Below, one piece after another: positions 17,614 to 26,480 of a stretch of DNA of 64,000 nucleotides. This stretch comes from Lewinella sp050633125 (GTDB lineage Bacteria > Bacteroidota > Bacteroidia > Chitinophagales > Saprospiraceae), in the NCBI RefSeq assembly GCF_050633125.1, contig NZ_JBOEFX010000054.1, positions 17,657-81,656 of the forward strand. Direction: 5' to 3'. The position numbers and the translations under genes are program-made. Under the pieces are notes generated by a model, which was given only the letters and a program-made list of their open reading frames with translations, did not search any database and was not told where the DNA came from. Every line of letters begins with the position of its first letter. Positions within the stretch are counted from its first letter, which is position 1.

Positions 17614-19164
17614 AAACACCTAACGCTACTTTCTCTTTGTCTTTGTTTACTTTCTCAATCTGTTTTAGCACAAGAAAATACTGATTTACCCCCTTTTTTT
17701 TCCTCTATTCAGGCTACTACAACCTGGGGAGCTGATTTCCCAAGAACTAAAGGGGAGGTCAACTTTCAACTGTTTTCTCCCACTGAAAATGCTTATCACT
17801 TATTCCTTGACCCCAATAAAGCGCCAAAGGCATTATTGACGTTTAATAACCAGCATACGCTATTAAAAAACGAACAATTTGAACAAAGATTCAACTTAGA
17901 ACCCCTCGTTTTTCAAGGAGCGATAAGTAGTAGGAGTAATAGTTTTACATGCTTTTCTCTTTTTTCACCTAAAAAGTCCACTCAGACTGTTATGTTGGCC
18001 CCCTTCCGAGATGGGGCATTAGGCAATTTAAACACCCTTTTTTCTTATGAGAGGTCAACTGCTGAAAGCGAAAGCGCAATAAGTACCGATAAATACAATA
18101 ATCTAGGAGTCGTTTCTCCGCTTTATCGTAGCCCGGATGGAACAAAACTGGCTTACATTCAGTGTATATCGAAAAGGACAGTCAATACACAATCGCAATT
18201 TGTAATTGCTGTGATGAATGAATTTGGCGAGTTGCTCTGGCGACGAAAGCTAGAATTAGAGAACGTGGCCGAATATATAACAGTTCTAGATGCAACAATA
18301 AGCAATGATGGCAAGGTGATTCTTTTGACTCAGCTCCATGCTTCCAAAACATTTGCAGCCTCTGTAGGAACACCCCATATAGCCGGTTACCGGTGCCAGG
18401 TTTTTAGCATTGATGAAACTGCAATACAAGATATAGACATCTATCTAGAGGAAGAGGAGGCCCCATTAGAAAGTAGATTGTTTCTTCCTGGCGGCACCAG
18501 TGATGTTGTTACCGTTTGTGGACTCTACAACAATCTGGCCCTAGAAGGTGGAAACAATGGTGTCTTTATTAATACCATGAACATTGATGAGCAAACATTC
18601 ACGTCGAATACCCACCCATTTTCCAATGTTTTGGATAGCAATAGTAACTATAGTGATTGGCAAGACAAGTTAATACTGAGGGACTTCTTCTTGTTAGATA
18701 ACGGAAATTTTGGTTTTATCGCAGAGGTCGCTTACATCAGTACTCCTCAGCGTGTTGCAAATGCACAGCAGGTAAGCTTTGCAACTCATCAGTTGATTAT
18801 TCCCTGGTTTAATAAGCAAGGGGACTTGGAGCGTATTGCTACACTAGATAAAAAATTATTCACCTCCAATCCCTTGGCCAGCTCTTTTGCTGTAGGAGCC
18901 AAGGGAAATCAACTCCATTTTTTGTACAATACAGAAGCGACTACGACCTTACCAATACCCGCAGACGCAAAGAGAAATTCTATATTCACGATTTCTCGTA
19001 CATTGAATACTCAGGCAGGGTGGTCTTCAGAAAGAATTGTTGCAATAAATACAGAAAAGAAGAAAGAGATACTTGCCCGACGTTCCACCTTTGCAAACAA
19101 TCAGACTTTTTTGATTGCAGCAGACCGAAAATCTTTTCAAGTGGGTATTTTTACTACCGATTAG
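17611..19164 (+). CDS. Secreted protein of unknown function near exporter
   Basis: 517 residues from ATG 17611 (signal peptide MKHLTLLSLCLCLLSQSVLAQ); the in-frame TTG at 17575 adds residues ahead of the signal and is rejected. There is no recognised domain. Repeated blocks of the kind SPDGTKLAYIQ, ISNDGKVILLTQ, LLDNGNFGFIAEV and VGAKGNQLHFLYN look like beta-propeller blades, so a propeller fold is a reasonable guess. No lipobox and no T9SS sorting domain. It is 129 bases behind the HlyD gene on the same strand and may belong to the exporter unit; its start codon lies inside a hairpin. Confidence 0.65.
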   Translation: MKHLTLLSLCLCLLSQSVLAQENTDLPPFFSSIQATTTWGADFPRTKGEVNFQLFSPTENAYHLFLDPNKAPKALLTFNNQHTLLKNEQFEQRFNLEPLVFQGAISSRSNSFTCFSLFSPKKSTQTVMLAPFRDGALGNLNTLFSYERSTAESESAISTDKYNNLGVVSPLYRSPDGTKLAYIQCISKRTVNTQSQFVIAVMNEFGELLWRRKLELENVAEYITVLDATISNDGKVILLTQLHASKTFAASVGTPHIAGYRCQVFSIDETAIQDIDIYLEEEEAPLESRLFLPGGTSDVVTVCGLYNNLALEGGNNGVFINTMNIDEQTFTSNTHPFSNVLDSNSNYSDWQDKLILRDFFLLDNGNFGFIAEVAYISTPQRVANAQQVSFATHQLIIPWFNKQGDLERIATLDKKLFTSNPLASSFAVGAKGNQLHFLYNTEATTTLPIPADAKRNSIFTISRTLNTQAGWSSERIVAINTEKKKEILARRSTFANNQTFLIAADRKSFQVGIFTTD

Positions 19165-19222
19165 TAACCGTATCCAATTGCTGCTCAACAGCCAAGCGGG
19201 CGGGAATAATACCATTACTGTC

Positions 19223-19248
19223 AGGGGGGATAATTTGTTATCCTTCCT
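19223..19248 (+). terminator. Weak stem-loop behind the secreted-protein gene
   Basis: 11-pair stem with two G-U pairs (19223-19233 with 19238-19248) and loop TTTG, 58 bases after the stop codon of the upstream gene. There is no T-tract directly after it. Confidence 0.35.
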
Positions 19249-19274
19249 AGCGTTTACGGTTTAAATATTTCTTT

Positions 19275-19282
19275 TACTTTTG
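19275..19282 (+). promoter_or_regulatory. -7 box of the ribF fusion gene
   Basis: TACTTTTG matches TAnnTTTG. It ends seven bases before ATG 19290, so transcription would begin at or next to the start codon, giving an almost leaderless mRNA. No clear -33 TTG was found at the expected distance. Confidence 0.45.
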
Positions 19283-19289
19283 CAGCGTA

Positions 19290-21302
19290 ATGAGAGTATT
19301 CTATCAGCTCGAAGACCTTCCTCAATTTAAGAGGGCGGTACTCACCATCGGCTCTTTCGACGGAGTACACAGCGGACATCAACAGCTGCTGGCCCGTATC
19401 AACCGCCTGGCACGCCAGAGTGGTGGCGAGAGCATTGTCATCACTTTTCATCCCCATCCTCGACAGGTTATTTATCCAAAGGATGATTCCCTCAAGCTAT
19501 TATCAACCATTGAAGAAAAGGTAGCTCTATTTGAACGCTATGAGGTAGATAATGTCGTCGTCGTTCCATTTACAGTAGCTTTTTCACAGCTTAGCGCTGA
19601 TGAGTATATTCAACGGTTCTTGGTGGATAAATTCCATCCTGCGACGATCGTCATTGGTTACGACCATAAATTTGGACTGAATCGCCAGGGAGACATTGAT
19701 TACCTCAAGTGGCACAGTAAAGGAGCGGGCTTCAATGTGGTAGAAATCGAGCAGAAAGAGGTTGATGACATCGCAGTTAGCTCGACCAAAATTCGCAATG
19801 CGCTATTATCAGGTAAAGTAAAAGAAGCAGGCCGTTGGCTTAATCACCAATACACCCTGACCGGGAAGGTGGTGCATGGTCAACAGCTAGGTACAAAACT
19901 GGGCTTCCCTACCGCAAACATCAAACCGAGTAACAAGTATAAGCTGATTCCTGCCGATGGTATCTATGCTGTTCGGGTAGTGCATCAGGAGGACGAATAC
20001 AATGGAATGCTTTACATTGGTCGTCGACCAAGTATTGAGGGGGTCGATGAGCGAGTTATTGAAGTTAATATTTTTGATTTTGATCAAAAAATATACGGCC
20101 AAGAGCTGACCCTTTCTCTCGTAGAGTATACTCGGGGAGATCAGCAATTCTCCGATCTAGAAGGTTTAAAAAAGCAATTGGCGAAAGACAAGGAAGCAAG
20201 CTTGCAGATTCTTTCAAAAGAAGAACCGAACAGCCTTGGTGCGACATTCAATCCCCAGGTAGCTATCGTTATCCTCAACTACAATGGAGCAGAATACCTC
20301 AAGCAATTTCTACCTTCGGTAATCGACTCCCTGGAGAATACAGACTATCGTCTAATTGTAGCGGACAATGCCTCAACGGATAATTCTCTGGAGGTGCTCA
20401 GTACAGAATTTCCGGAAGTAGATTGCTTACGCCTGGATAAGAACCACGGTTTTGCTGGGGGATACAATGAAGCCTTGGCCCAAGTTGAAGCAGACTATTT
20501 TGTATTACTCAACTCTGATGTTAAAGTGACAAAAGATTGGCTTCATCCCTGTATCGAGCAGCTTGAAGCTGATCCTGGCCTCGCTGCCTGCCAACCTAAA
20601 ATAAAAGCCTATTCAGATCCGGAATATTTCGAATACGCTGGTGGGGCAGGAGGGTGGATAGACACCTTGGGCTACCCCTTCTGTCGTGGGCGGATATTTG
20701 CCACCCTCGAACAAGACGAAGAACAATATGAGGAGAAGGAGGAGATTTTTTGGGCTTCTGGCGCAGCGATGTTTGTCAGGGCCGACCTTTTCAAGTCCTT
20801 CGGAGGTTTTGACGCCGATTATTTTGCTCACGCAGAAGAAATAGACTTATGTTGGCGATTTAAGCGTGCTGGTTATCGAGTTATGGCCATTCCTTCTTCA
20901 ATCGTTTATCACCTTGGAGGAGGTACACTTGCCTATCAGTCGGTGCGAAAAACCTATCTCAATTTCCACAACACTTTGGTCACCAGTTTCAAAAATGAAA
21001 GTAAGGGCAAACTGCTGTGGTGGCTGCCGCTCCGGTTGTTGATGGACGGGCTGGCTGGATGCCTGTTTTTACTCCAGGGAAAGTGGCAACACATCGGTGC
21101 AATCGTAAAGGCTCATTGGCACTTTTTTCCTCGCCTGGGGTATTGGCTAAAACGTCGCAGGAGCTATAACCAGCGAATAACAACATTAGCCATAGGTCCT
21201 GAGAATAGAAAAGGAATATATCGGGGCAGCATCGTTTGGGCTTATTATGGCCGTCGTATCAGGTCCTTCGGGGCATTACCAAAGCAACGTTTGAATGGCT
21301 AA
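19290..21302 (+). CDS. ribF: RibF riboflavin kinase/FAD synthetase fused to GT2 glycosyltransferase
   Basis: 670 residues in one uninterrupted frame. Residues 1 to ~312 are a complete RibF: FAD synthetase part with GSFDGVHSGHQQLL, TFHPHPR, GYDHKFGLNRQGD and SSTKIRNALLSGKV, then flavokinase part with GKVVHGQQLGTKLGFPTANI and DGIYAV. An 11-residue linker without internal ATG leads to a GT2 domain from V324: VAIVILNYNG, ADNASTDNS, NHGFAGGYNEAL, LLNSDVKV, GAAMFVRADLF and EEIDLCWRFKRAG. A hydrophobic segment lies near residues 568-590. RibF makes FMN and FAD; the GT2 part resembles rhamnosyl-type transferases of surface polysaccharides. The RluA gene overlaps the end by eight bases. Confidence 0.9.
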   Translation: MRVFYQLEDLPQFKRAVLTIGSFDGVHSGHQQLLARINRLARQSGGESIVITFHPHPRQVIYPKDDSLKLLSTIEEKVALFERYEVDNVVVVPFTVAFSQLSADEYIQRFLVDKFHPATIVIGYDHKFGLNRQGDIDYLKWHSKGAGFNVVEIEQKEVDDIAVSSTKIRNALLSGKVKEAGRWLNHQYTLTGKVVHGQQLGTKLGFPTANIKPSNKYKLIPADGIYAVRVVHQEDEYNGMLYIGRRPSIEGVDERVIEVNIFDFDQKIYGQELTLSLVEYTRGDQQFSDLEGLKKQLAKDKEASLQILSKEEPNSLGATFNPQVAIVILNYNGAEYLKQFLPSVIDSLENTDYRLIVADNASTDNSLEVLSTEFPEVDCLRLDKNHGFAGGYNEALAQVEADYFVLLNSDVKVTKDWLHPCIEQLEADPGLAACQPKIKAYSDPEYFEYAGGAGGWIDTLGYPFCRGRIFATLEQDEEQYEEKEEIFWASGAAMFVRADLFKSFGGFDADYFAHAEEIDLCWRFKRAGYRVMAIPSSIVYHLGGGTLAYQSVRKTYLNFHNTLVTSFKNESKGKLLWWLPLRLLMDGLAGCLFLLQGKWQHIGAIVKAHWHFFPRLGYWLKRRRSYNQRITTLAIGPENRKGIYRGSIVWAYYGRRIRSFGALPKQRLNG

Positions 21303-22023
21303 ACAGAGACTAGAGGTTTTACACGAAGAAGAATCGTTTCTTGTAATCAACAAACCCAGCGGGGTACTAAGTGTGCCAGATCGTTATGATCAGGATCTTC
21401 CGAATGCTAAACATCTATTGCAGGAGATTTACGGCGATATTCTTACCGTTCATCGTATTGATAAAGATACGAGCGGGCTGCTTGCTTTTGCCCGTACTGC
21501 AGACGCACACCGGAATCTTTCTCAACAATTTGCAGCACATAGCCCTCGGAAAGTTTACTTGGCACTTGTGGAGGGAATCCCTTTCGAGAACGAAGGAGTG
21601 ATAGAAACACCATTGATAGAAGACCCTCGCAAACCGGGCCGTATGACGACCGCCGCGAAAGGATTGAGCGCTCACACCACTTACAAAGTCGTAGAGAAAT
21701 ACGCTAACTTCAGCTTACTGGAGGTGGGCATCAAAACCGGGCGAACACACCAGATCAGGGTGCATCTACAGTCTATTGGCCACCCTGTGGTAGGAGACCC
21801 CTTCTATGGGCGCAGGCACGAATTATTTTTGTCTTCAATAAAAGGAAAGAAATACAGAAAGGCCAAGGGCAGACAAGAGCGGCCACTGATGGGCCGTACG
21901 GCTTTGCAAGCCTACCAATTACAATTAGAGCACCCCATCTCTGGAGAAGAAGTGTCCTTTGAAGCTGACCTCCCCAAGGATTTTCGCGCGACGCTTAATC
22001 AGTTGAGTCGTTGGGATAGATAG
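21295..22023 (+). CDS. RluA-family RNA pseudouridine synthase
   Basis: 242 residues without an S4 domain. The catalytic Asp56 sits in TVHRIDKDTSGLLAFAR. Other family motifs are INKPSGVLSVPD, ARTADAHRNLSQQF, YLALVEG, TGRTHQIRVHLQSIGHPVVGDPFYG and ALQAYQLQLEHP. Converts specific uridines to pseudouridine in rRNA or tRNA; whether the target is 23S rRNA (RluA) or tRNA (TruC-like) cannot be decided. It starts inside the end of the RibF-GT2 gene (ATGGCTAA), so translational coupling is likely. A short Lys/Arg-rich insert (KGKKYRKAKGRQ) is present near residues 183-196. Confidence 0.9.
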   Translation: MAKQRLEVLHEEESFLVINKPSGVLSVPDRYDQDLPNAKHLLQEIYGDILTVHRIDKDTSGLLAFARTADAHRNLSQQFAAHSPRKVYLALVEGIPFENEGVIETPLIEDPRKPGRMTTAAKGLSAHTTYKVVEKYANFSLLEVGIKTGRTHQIRVHLQSIGHPVVGDPFYGRRHELFLSSIKGKKYRKAKGRQERPLMGRTALQAYQLQLEHPISGEEVSFEADLPKDFRATLNQLSRWDR

Positions 22024-22084
22024 AGTGGAAGTATAAGCAGTGATAGCTCTGCTGAGTAAAGAAGACAATAAGTACCCGAATATC

Positions 22085-22690
22085 ATGCATAAATCCTTAT
22101 TAGTCCTATTTTATTCATTAGTGATTAATATCGCAAACGCACAAGTTGAATCTTCTATTCCTGACCAGTTTACGATGAAGATTGATCTAGAAAACTTAAA
22201 CGCTGACACTGCATGTTATTTGGTTATTTCATTTTTGAAAACGGGTAGTGTGGATCATTTTATCTGGAACGACTCTCACTGTTTTTCGTTTATAACGAGT
22301 ATCTCTTCCTTAGGAATTCAAGATACAAATTTGGCACCCAACGAACGATTAGTGCGATACCAGCAAGTATTACCACTGTCTCAACTAATTATCGAGAATG
22401 ACTTTGGTGACATGGAGACCATTGGTTTTAATCGAAAACACCCCAGAACAAAATTGCTCGATGATAGGGTTGTTGTTAATAGTCAATTTGCTTTGCCGAA
22501 ACCAATTAATAATTTTCTATCTTTTGAACATTCAAGTACTATAGTCTTCAAATACAAGACTGAGTTGTCTGAATTATTGCTCAGGTCAGAGGACACCCAA
22601 ATCCGTCTTCATTATCTCTATGTCCCCTACGAACACAACGATTCTTCTCCGTTCATTTTAACATCTAATTGGGTGGACATTTATAAGTAA
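22085..22690 (+). CDS. Secreted protein of unknown function
   Basis: 201 residues from ATG 22085, which starts a signal peptide (MHKSLLVLFYSLVINIANAQ); the in-frame GTG at 22040 is rejected. The mature part (about 180 residues) is probably all-beta, with DTACYLVISFLKTGSVDHF and LNAPNERL-type strands. There is no recognised domain and no T9SS signal. It follows the pseudouridine synthase gene by 61 bases and looks functionally unrelated. Confidence 0.6.
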   Translation: MHKSLLVLFYSLVINIANAQVESSIPDQFTMKIDLENLNADTACYLVISFLKTGSVDHFIWNDSHCFSFITSISSLGIQDTNLAPNERLVRYQQVLPLSQLIIENDFGDMETIGFNRKHPRTKLLDDRVVVNSQFALPKPINNFLSFEHSSTIVFKYKTELSELLLRSEDTQIRLHYLYVPYEHNDSSPFILTSNWVDIYK

Positions 22691-22761
22691 ATACTGTAAG
22701 TTAGTAAGAACTACTGTTGGTTTTTCGCAGGGCAAGCCTAAAAAAATAACACCTACTCTTT

Positions 22762-23610
22762 ATGATTAGAGGTACGATCTTTCACGAACTACTCAATTTG
22801 CCTTTCTATTTGTTAGATGTGAAAGGCTCACCCAGCGTAACCTACCCCATCAAGAAGTTACCTTTCGGTAATCATCCCCGCCAATACTGCTTGGTCATAG
22901 AATCAGCTACCACGCCAAAGGCATGGATTGTCTATTGGCATGGTGGTGGCTGGCAGTTTGGAAGCCCAGAGCAGTTCCAGAAAACGGCAAACGCATGGCT
23001 GGAAGCCGGCTATGGGGTGATTATCCCAAGCTACCGCCGTTTGCCTTGGTATGATTTCCGTGCTATCCGCAGGGATACGATCGACGCATTAGTGGCCTGT
23101 CGACATTATTGGGAAGAAAACAATGGTGATCCTTCTCCGCCAGTTGTGTTATTGGGGATGTCCGCAGGTGGTCACCTGGCTGCCATTACAGGGCTAGATG
23201 CGGGTATTTGGCAGCAAGCAGGTTGGCAAAGTGAGCAAATAAAAGGGGTTATCGCCTGTGGGGCAGTCCTTGATTTGTCTATGATGAAAAATAACCCCGT
23301 TATTCGTTTATTGGCTGGGTCTCCCCAAAGAGCTACCTTCTCAAAGGCCAATCCTTCAGCGCAGTTAGCTGTTTTTACAGCACATATTCCCCCGTTTTTA
23401 TTGATTCATGGCACAAAGGATGGAATGGTACCCTACCAGGCAGCAACAAATTTTCAAAAGCGCCTTCAGGAAATTCCCTCTGCTGCTTGTGAATTGATCA
23501 CCATGCAAGAAGGGACGCATTTAGATGCTGCCCGCTGGATGTTTCATGACACGCCCTTGCGTCAAAGGATTATTGCCCGCGCCGAGGAATGGACAAATAC
23601 AGCGATATAG
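22762..23610 (+). CDS. Alpha/beta hydrolase, esterase/lipase type
   Basis: 282 residues, cytoplasmic (no signal peptide). HSL/kynurenine-formamidase-type features: oxyanion-hole motif YWHGGGWQFGSPEQF, nucleophile serine in LLGMSAGGHLAAITG, Asp in LLIHGTKDGMVPYQAA and His in EGTHLDAA. This is a complete Ser-Asp-His triad. Substrates in the family are short-chain esters, acyl-amino compounds or N-formylkynurenine; none can be chosen here because no pathway genes are adjacent. It is convergent with the aminopeptidase P gene. Confidence 0.85.
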   Translation: MIRGTIFHELLNLPFYLLDVKGSPSVTYPIKKLPFGNHPRQYCLVIESATTPKAWIVYWHGGGWQFGSPEQFQKTANAWLEAGYGVIIPSYRRLPWYDFRAIRRDTIDALVACRHYWEENNGDPSPPVVLLGMSAGGHLAAITGLDAGIWQQAGWQSEQIKGVIACGAVLDLSMMKNNPVIRLLAGSPQRATFSKANPSAQLAVFTAHIPPFLLIHGTKDGMVPYQAATNFQKRLQEIPSAACELITMQEGTHLDAARWMFHDTPLRQRIIARAEEWTNTAI

Positions 23611-23716
23611 CTTAGCAAATAGAGAGGGCTATGCATTTTTGCATAATACTAAGTATCCAGCAAAGAATAACTTTCCCATTTTAGGCTAGAGGCTTTGGTG
23701 CAGAGCACCGTTCTAT

Positions 23717-25108
23717 CTATAACTGACGAGCAGCCTCAATGTCTGCAATACTTTTAGGTATAGCCTTGCCAAGCAATCGAGAACCATTTTCTGTAATCAA
23801 GAGGTTGTCCTCAATTCTGATACCCCCAAAGTTGAAGTAGGGCTTTAGTGCACCATAATTGACGAAATCCTTGAATTTTCCTTCAGCTTCCCAACGCTCA
23901 ATAAGGGTAGGAATGAAATAGATGCCAGGTTCTACGGTCAACGCGAAACCGGCTTCTAACTTCTTAGCTAAACGCAATGATTTTAGACCAAACTGAGTAG
24001 AACGCTGTGTATCTTCATCGTAGCCCACCCAGTTTTCGTTGAGGTCCTCCATATCATGAACGTCAAGTCCGATCATGTGGCCTAGACCATGCGGGAAAAA
24101 CAAAGCATGAGCTCCTTCTGCAACAGCTGCTTCCGTATCACCTTTCATCAAGCCCAAGTCTTTCAGGCCTTCAACGATGATTCGCGCAGCCTGTAGGTGA
24201 GCATCTTTATAAGCAAACCCTGGCCGCAACGCCGCAGAACAGTCGTCCAAAGCTTTAAGGACAATAGCGTAAATGTCTTTTTGTTGGGACGTAAAGATTT
24301 TGGCTACGGGAAAAGTACGGGTAATATCCCCGGCATACTGACTAATAGAGGAAGCTCCAGCATCCAACAAATAAAGGTGCCCATCTTTGACCACATTGCC
24401 ATGGTGATGGTTGTGCAAAATATGCCCGTTGATGGTTCCAATGCAAGGATAAGCCAGGCGACCACCGCCACCAATAGCAATGCCTTCTACTATTCCTGCC
24501 ACGGTGGATTCCCGCTGCCCTTCTGCTACCGTACGCATGGCTGCGAGGTGCATAGCGCGGGTTATATCAACGGCCTTGTCCATTTCCGCAGCTTCTTCCG
24601 CTGTTTTGTGAGAACGCAATTTGATCACTGCATGGCACAACGGTGCTGAAAATCCTTCTCTGGTCGCTTGCAAAGATTGCCCTAAGCAATCAGCTAGCAG
24701 CTCTACCCGTTCCGCCCGATAGGGGGGGAGGTAGTGAACCGGCTGCTGTTGCTCCTTTGCCTTGCGAATAACATCCAGCCCTGTTTTGTAAGGAGCATGT
24801 TGATCAGCTCCAATTAAGGCCGTCTTTTCGTCCATGCTCGGCTGGTTGCCCATCCAAACGATGTGATCGAGGCTGAGGTCATTGCCATAGAGCGTGGTCT
24901 TACCTGTCGACAAATCCATGATTAGAAAATGCCCTGTATCCTCCAATCCGGCGAAATAAAGGAAGTTGGAATCCTGGCGAAACGGATAAGTATTGTCCGT
25001 ATAATTCATCGGGCTCTCTTCGTTACCGAAGATAAGAAGGAGTCCGTTATCAGTCATTTGTTGAGCCAGTGCATCCCGACGGTCCCGGTAGGTAGAAGGA
25101 GTAAACAT
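23717..25108 (-). CDS. pepP: Xaa-Pro aminopeptidase (aminopeptidase P)
   Basis: 463 residues. N-terminal AMP_N domain (residues ~1-150, FTPSTYRDRRDAL and RQDSNFLYFAGL) followed by the pita-bread M24 domain with all five metal ligands: LLDAGASSISQYAGDITRTF (two Asp), HGLGHMIGLDVHD (His), TVEPGIYFI (Glu) and GGIRIEDNLLIT (Glu). Cytoplasmic dimanganese enzyme that removes an N-terminal residue preceding proline. It lies 51 bases behind a small membrane-protein gene on the same strand. Confidence 0.95.
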   Translation of the reverse strand: MFTPSTYRDRRDALAQQMTDNGLLLIFGNEESPMNYTDNTYPFRQDSNFLYFAGLEDTGHFLIMDLSTGKTTLYGNDLSLDHIVWMGNQPSMDEKTALIGADQHAPYKTGLDVIRKAKEQQQPVHYLPPYRAERVELLADCLGQSLQATREGFSAPLCHAVIKLRSHKTAEEAAEMDKAVDITRAMHLAAMRTVAEGQRESTVAGIVEGIAIGGGGRLAYPCIGTINGHILHNHHHGNVVKDGHLYLLDAGASSISQYAGDITRTFPVAKIFTSQQKDIYAIVLKALDDCSAALRPGFAYKDAHLQAARIIVEGLKDLGLMKGDTEAAVAEGAHALFFPHGLGHMIGLDVHDMEDLNENWVGYDEDTQRSTQFGLKSLRLAKKLEAGFALTVEPGIYFIPTLIERWEAEGKFKDFVNYGALKPYFNFGGIRIEDNLLITENGSRLLGKAIPKSIADIEAARQL

Positions 25109-25159
25109 AGAACAGGAATTTTAGAAAAAAGGAAAAGAATCTCTAGTAAATGAAGTCGC

Positions 25160-25684
25160 TTAAAACAAACTCGTTGCCTCTTTACGAATAGCCATTTGAG
25201 CTGTAGCCACAGGATCGTAGTCGCGTTGTTGCTGGTAGGCAAACNNCAATGCATCTCGGTAAGCCTTGGCGGGAGCATCCTTGGGCAGCTTCTCGCTCAC
25301 CAAATCTAAAAACTGAATCAAATCATCCCTTGTTGCTTTGATGATTTCCCATAATTTTTCAGATACATAAATTTGTTGTGAGATATTGTGCTCAAACTCT
25401 TGCTGAACGGTCATCATGAGTGCAATCTTTAAAGTATTCGCCTGCATGCTACTACTGTCAGTACGCATGAGTAACCCCGGCAAGGATAACCGTTCAATAA
25501 GAAGCGATAGCCTTTCATAGGCCTGCATACGCAGCGGCGTAACCGCACTTTGGCGCTCCTGCCGAATGCGCTGTTCCTGCATTTGAAGTTGCTTGCGCAG
25601 CATTTCTCTAATGATAAAGTAGCTGGTCAACGCAACTACAATAGCAGGAATGGCGATCTTTATTATTTCTAGGAATACCATCAT
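25160..25684 (-). CDS. Small membrane-anchored protein (DUF7935-like)
   Basis: 174 residues, with one residue undefined because of NN at 25245-25246. One N-terminal transmembrane helix (about 7-26), then a basic Gln/Arg-rich coiled coil (LRKQLQMQEQRIRQERQ) and a helical cytoplasmic domain with TPLRMQAYERLSLLIERLS, FEHNISQQIYVSEKLWEII and FLDLVSEKLPKDAPAKAYRD. The pattern recalls a Bacteroidota family I know as DUF7935; the assignment is from memory and tentative, and the function is unknown. The aminopeptidase P gene follows. Confidence 0.7.
   Translation of the reverse strand: MMVFLEIIKIAIPAIVVALTSYFIIREMLRKQLQMQEQRIRQERQSAVTPLRMQAYERLSLLIERLSLPGLLMRTDSSSMQANTLKIALMMTVQQEFEHNISQQIYVSEKLWEIIKATRDDLIQFLDLVSEKLPKDAPAKAYRDALXFAYQQQRDYDPVATAQMAIRKEATSLF
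25245..25246. other. Undetermined bases (assembly ambiguity)
   Basis: Two N residues inside the 25160-25684 gene. The reading frame is kept on both sides, so probably the correct number of bases but unknown identity. Confidence 0.95.
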
Positions 25685-25911
25685 GGTCTTATCCGTGATT
25701 GTTGAAGCTTTTAGACAGCTTCATTGATTAAAGTAATTATTACTGATGTTTAGACAATCTTATAATGCACCAATGCCACAAAAGTAACTGCTGCGCAAAG
25801 AATCTCCACTTTTCAGCGTTATTTTTTCACAAATGCCAACTAAGTGCTCATTGAGTATGTTTTGGATTTGTATCTTTACTTTGGAATCTATCTTAATAAG
25901 ACATCATCAGT

Positions 25912-26262
25912 ATGAGCACGGTGAAAACGAGTATGCAACCCATTACCCTTACGCCTGGCGCAGTTGAACAGCTTAAGCGAATACAGAAAGAACAGTCTGT
26001 CCCTTCAGACCACGGCTTACGTGTAGGAGTAAAAGGAGGAGGCTGCTCTGGTTTTTCTTATATCCTTGGCTTTGACCTGATCAAAGAGCAAGACGATGTT
26101 TACGAAATCGAAGGGATGAAAGTGATGGTCCAGAAAGCCCACGCGATCTATTTACTTGGTATGGAAGTTGATTGGCTAGACGGTTTAAATAACCGTGGCT
26201 TTACCTTCAATAACCCTAATGCCAAAGAATCTTGTGGCTGTGGAACGTCCTTTTCTGCTTAA
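25912..26262 (+). CDS. HesB/IscA-type iron-sulfur cluster assembly protein
   Basis: 116 residues, the usual length. The three conserved cysteines are present: GGGCSGFSY (first) and the C-terminal SCGCG pair. A-type carriers bind a 2Fe-2S or 4Fe-4S cluster and pass it to apoproteins. Sequence alone does not separate IscA, SufA and ErpA, and no suf or isc genes are adjacent. It is divergent from the 25160-25684 gene. Confidence 0.92.
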   Translation: MSTVKTSMQPITLTPGAVEQLKRIQKEQSVPSDHGLRVGVKGGGCSGFSYILGFDLIKEQDDVYEIEGMKVMVQKAHAIYLLGMEVDWLDGLNNRGFTFNNPNAKESCGCGTSFSA

Positions 26263-26452
26263 AAACTTTCCATTCTTCTTGGTCATACACACCACGGAGT
26301 GGAAAACTAACACCCTAGTGAACATTCCTGATTAAACTATTGTCTAGGAAAAGAACTCCTATACGAATAAGGAGAAATAATTATTGCTATCTATTGTCAG
26401 ATGCGAGCTAATTATTTCGACTTTTTTCTAAAAGTAGTGACCTATATTTGTC

Positions 26453-26460
26453 TTTTATAT
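26453..26460 (+). promoter_or_regulatory. -7 box of the T9SS cargo gene
   Basis: TATATTTG matches TAnnTTTG, 20 bases before ATG 26481. The -33 element is not clear. Confidence 0.45.
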
Positions 26461-26480
26461 CCTACACTTAAATTTAAAAC

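Noticed and set aside
23630..23645. TATGCA-TTTT-TGCATA hairpin between convergent genes, considered as a terminator.
   Set aside because: Only 6 bp, AT-rich, no T-tract outside the loop.
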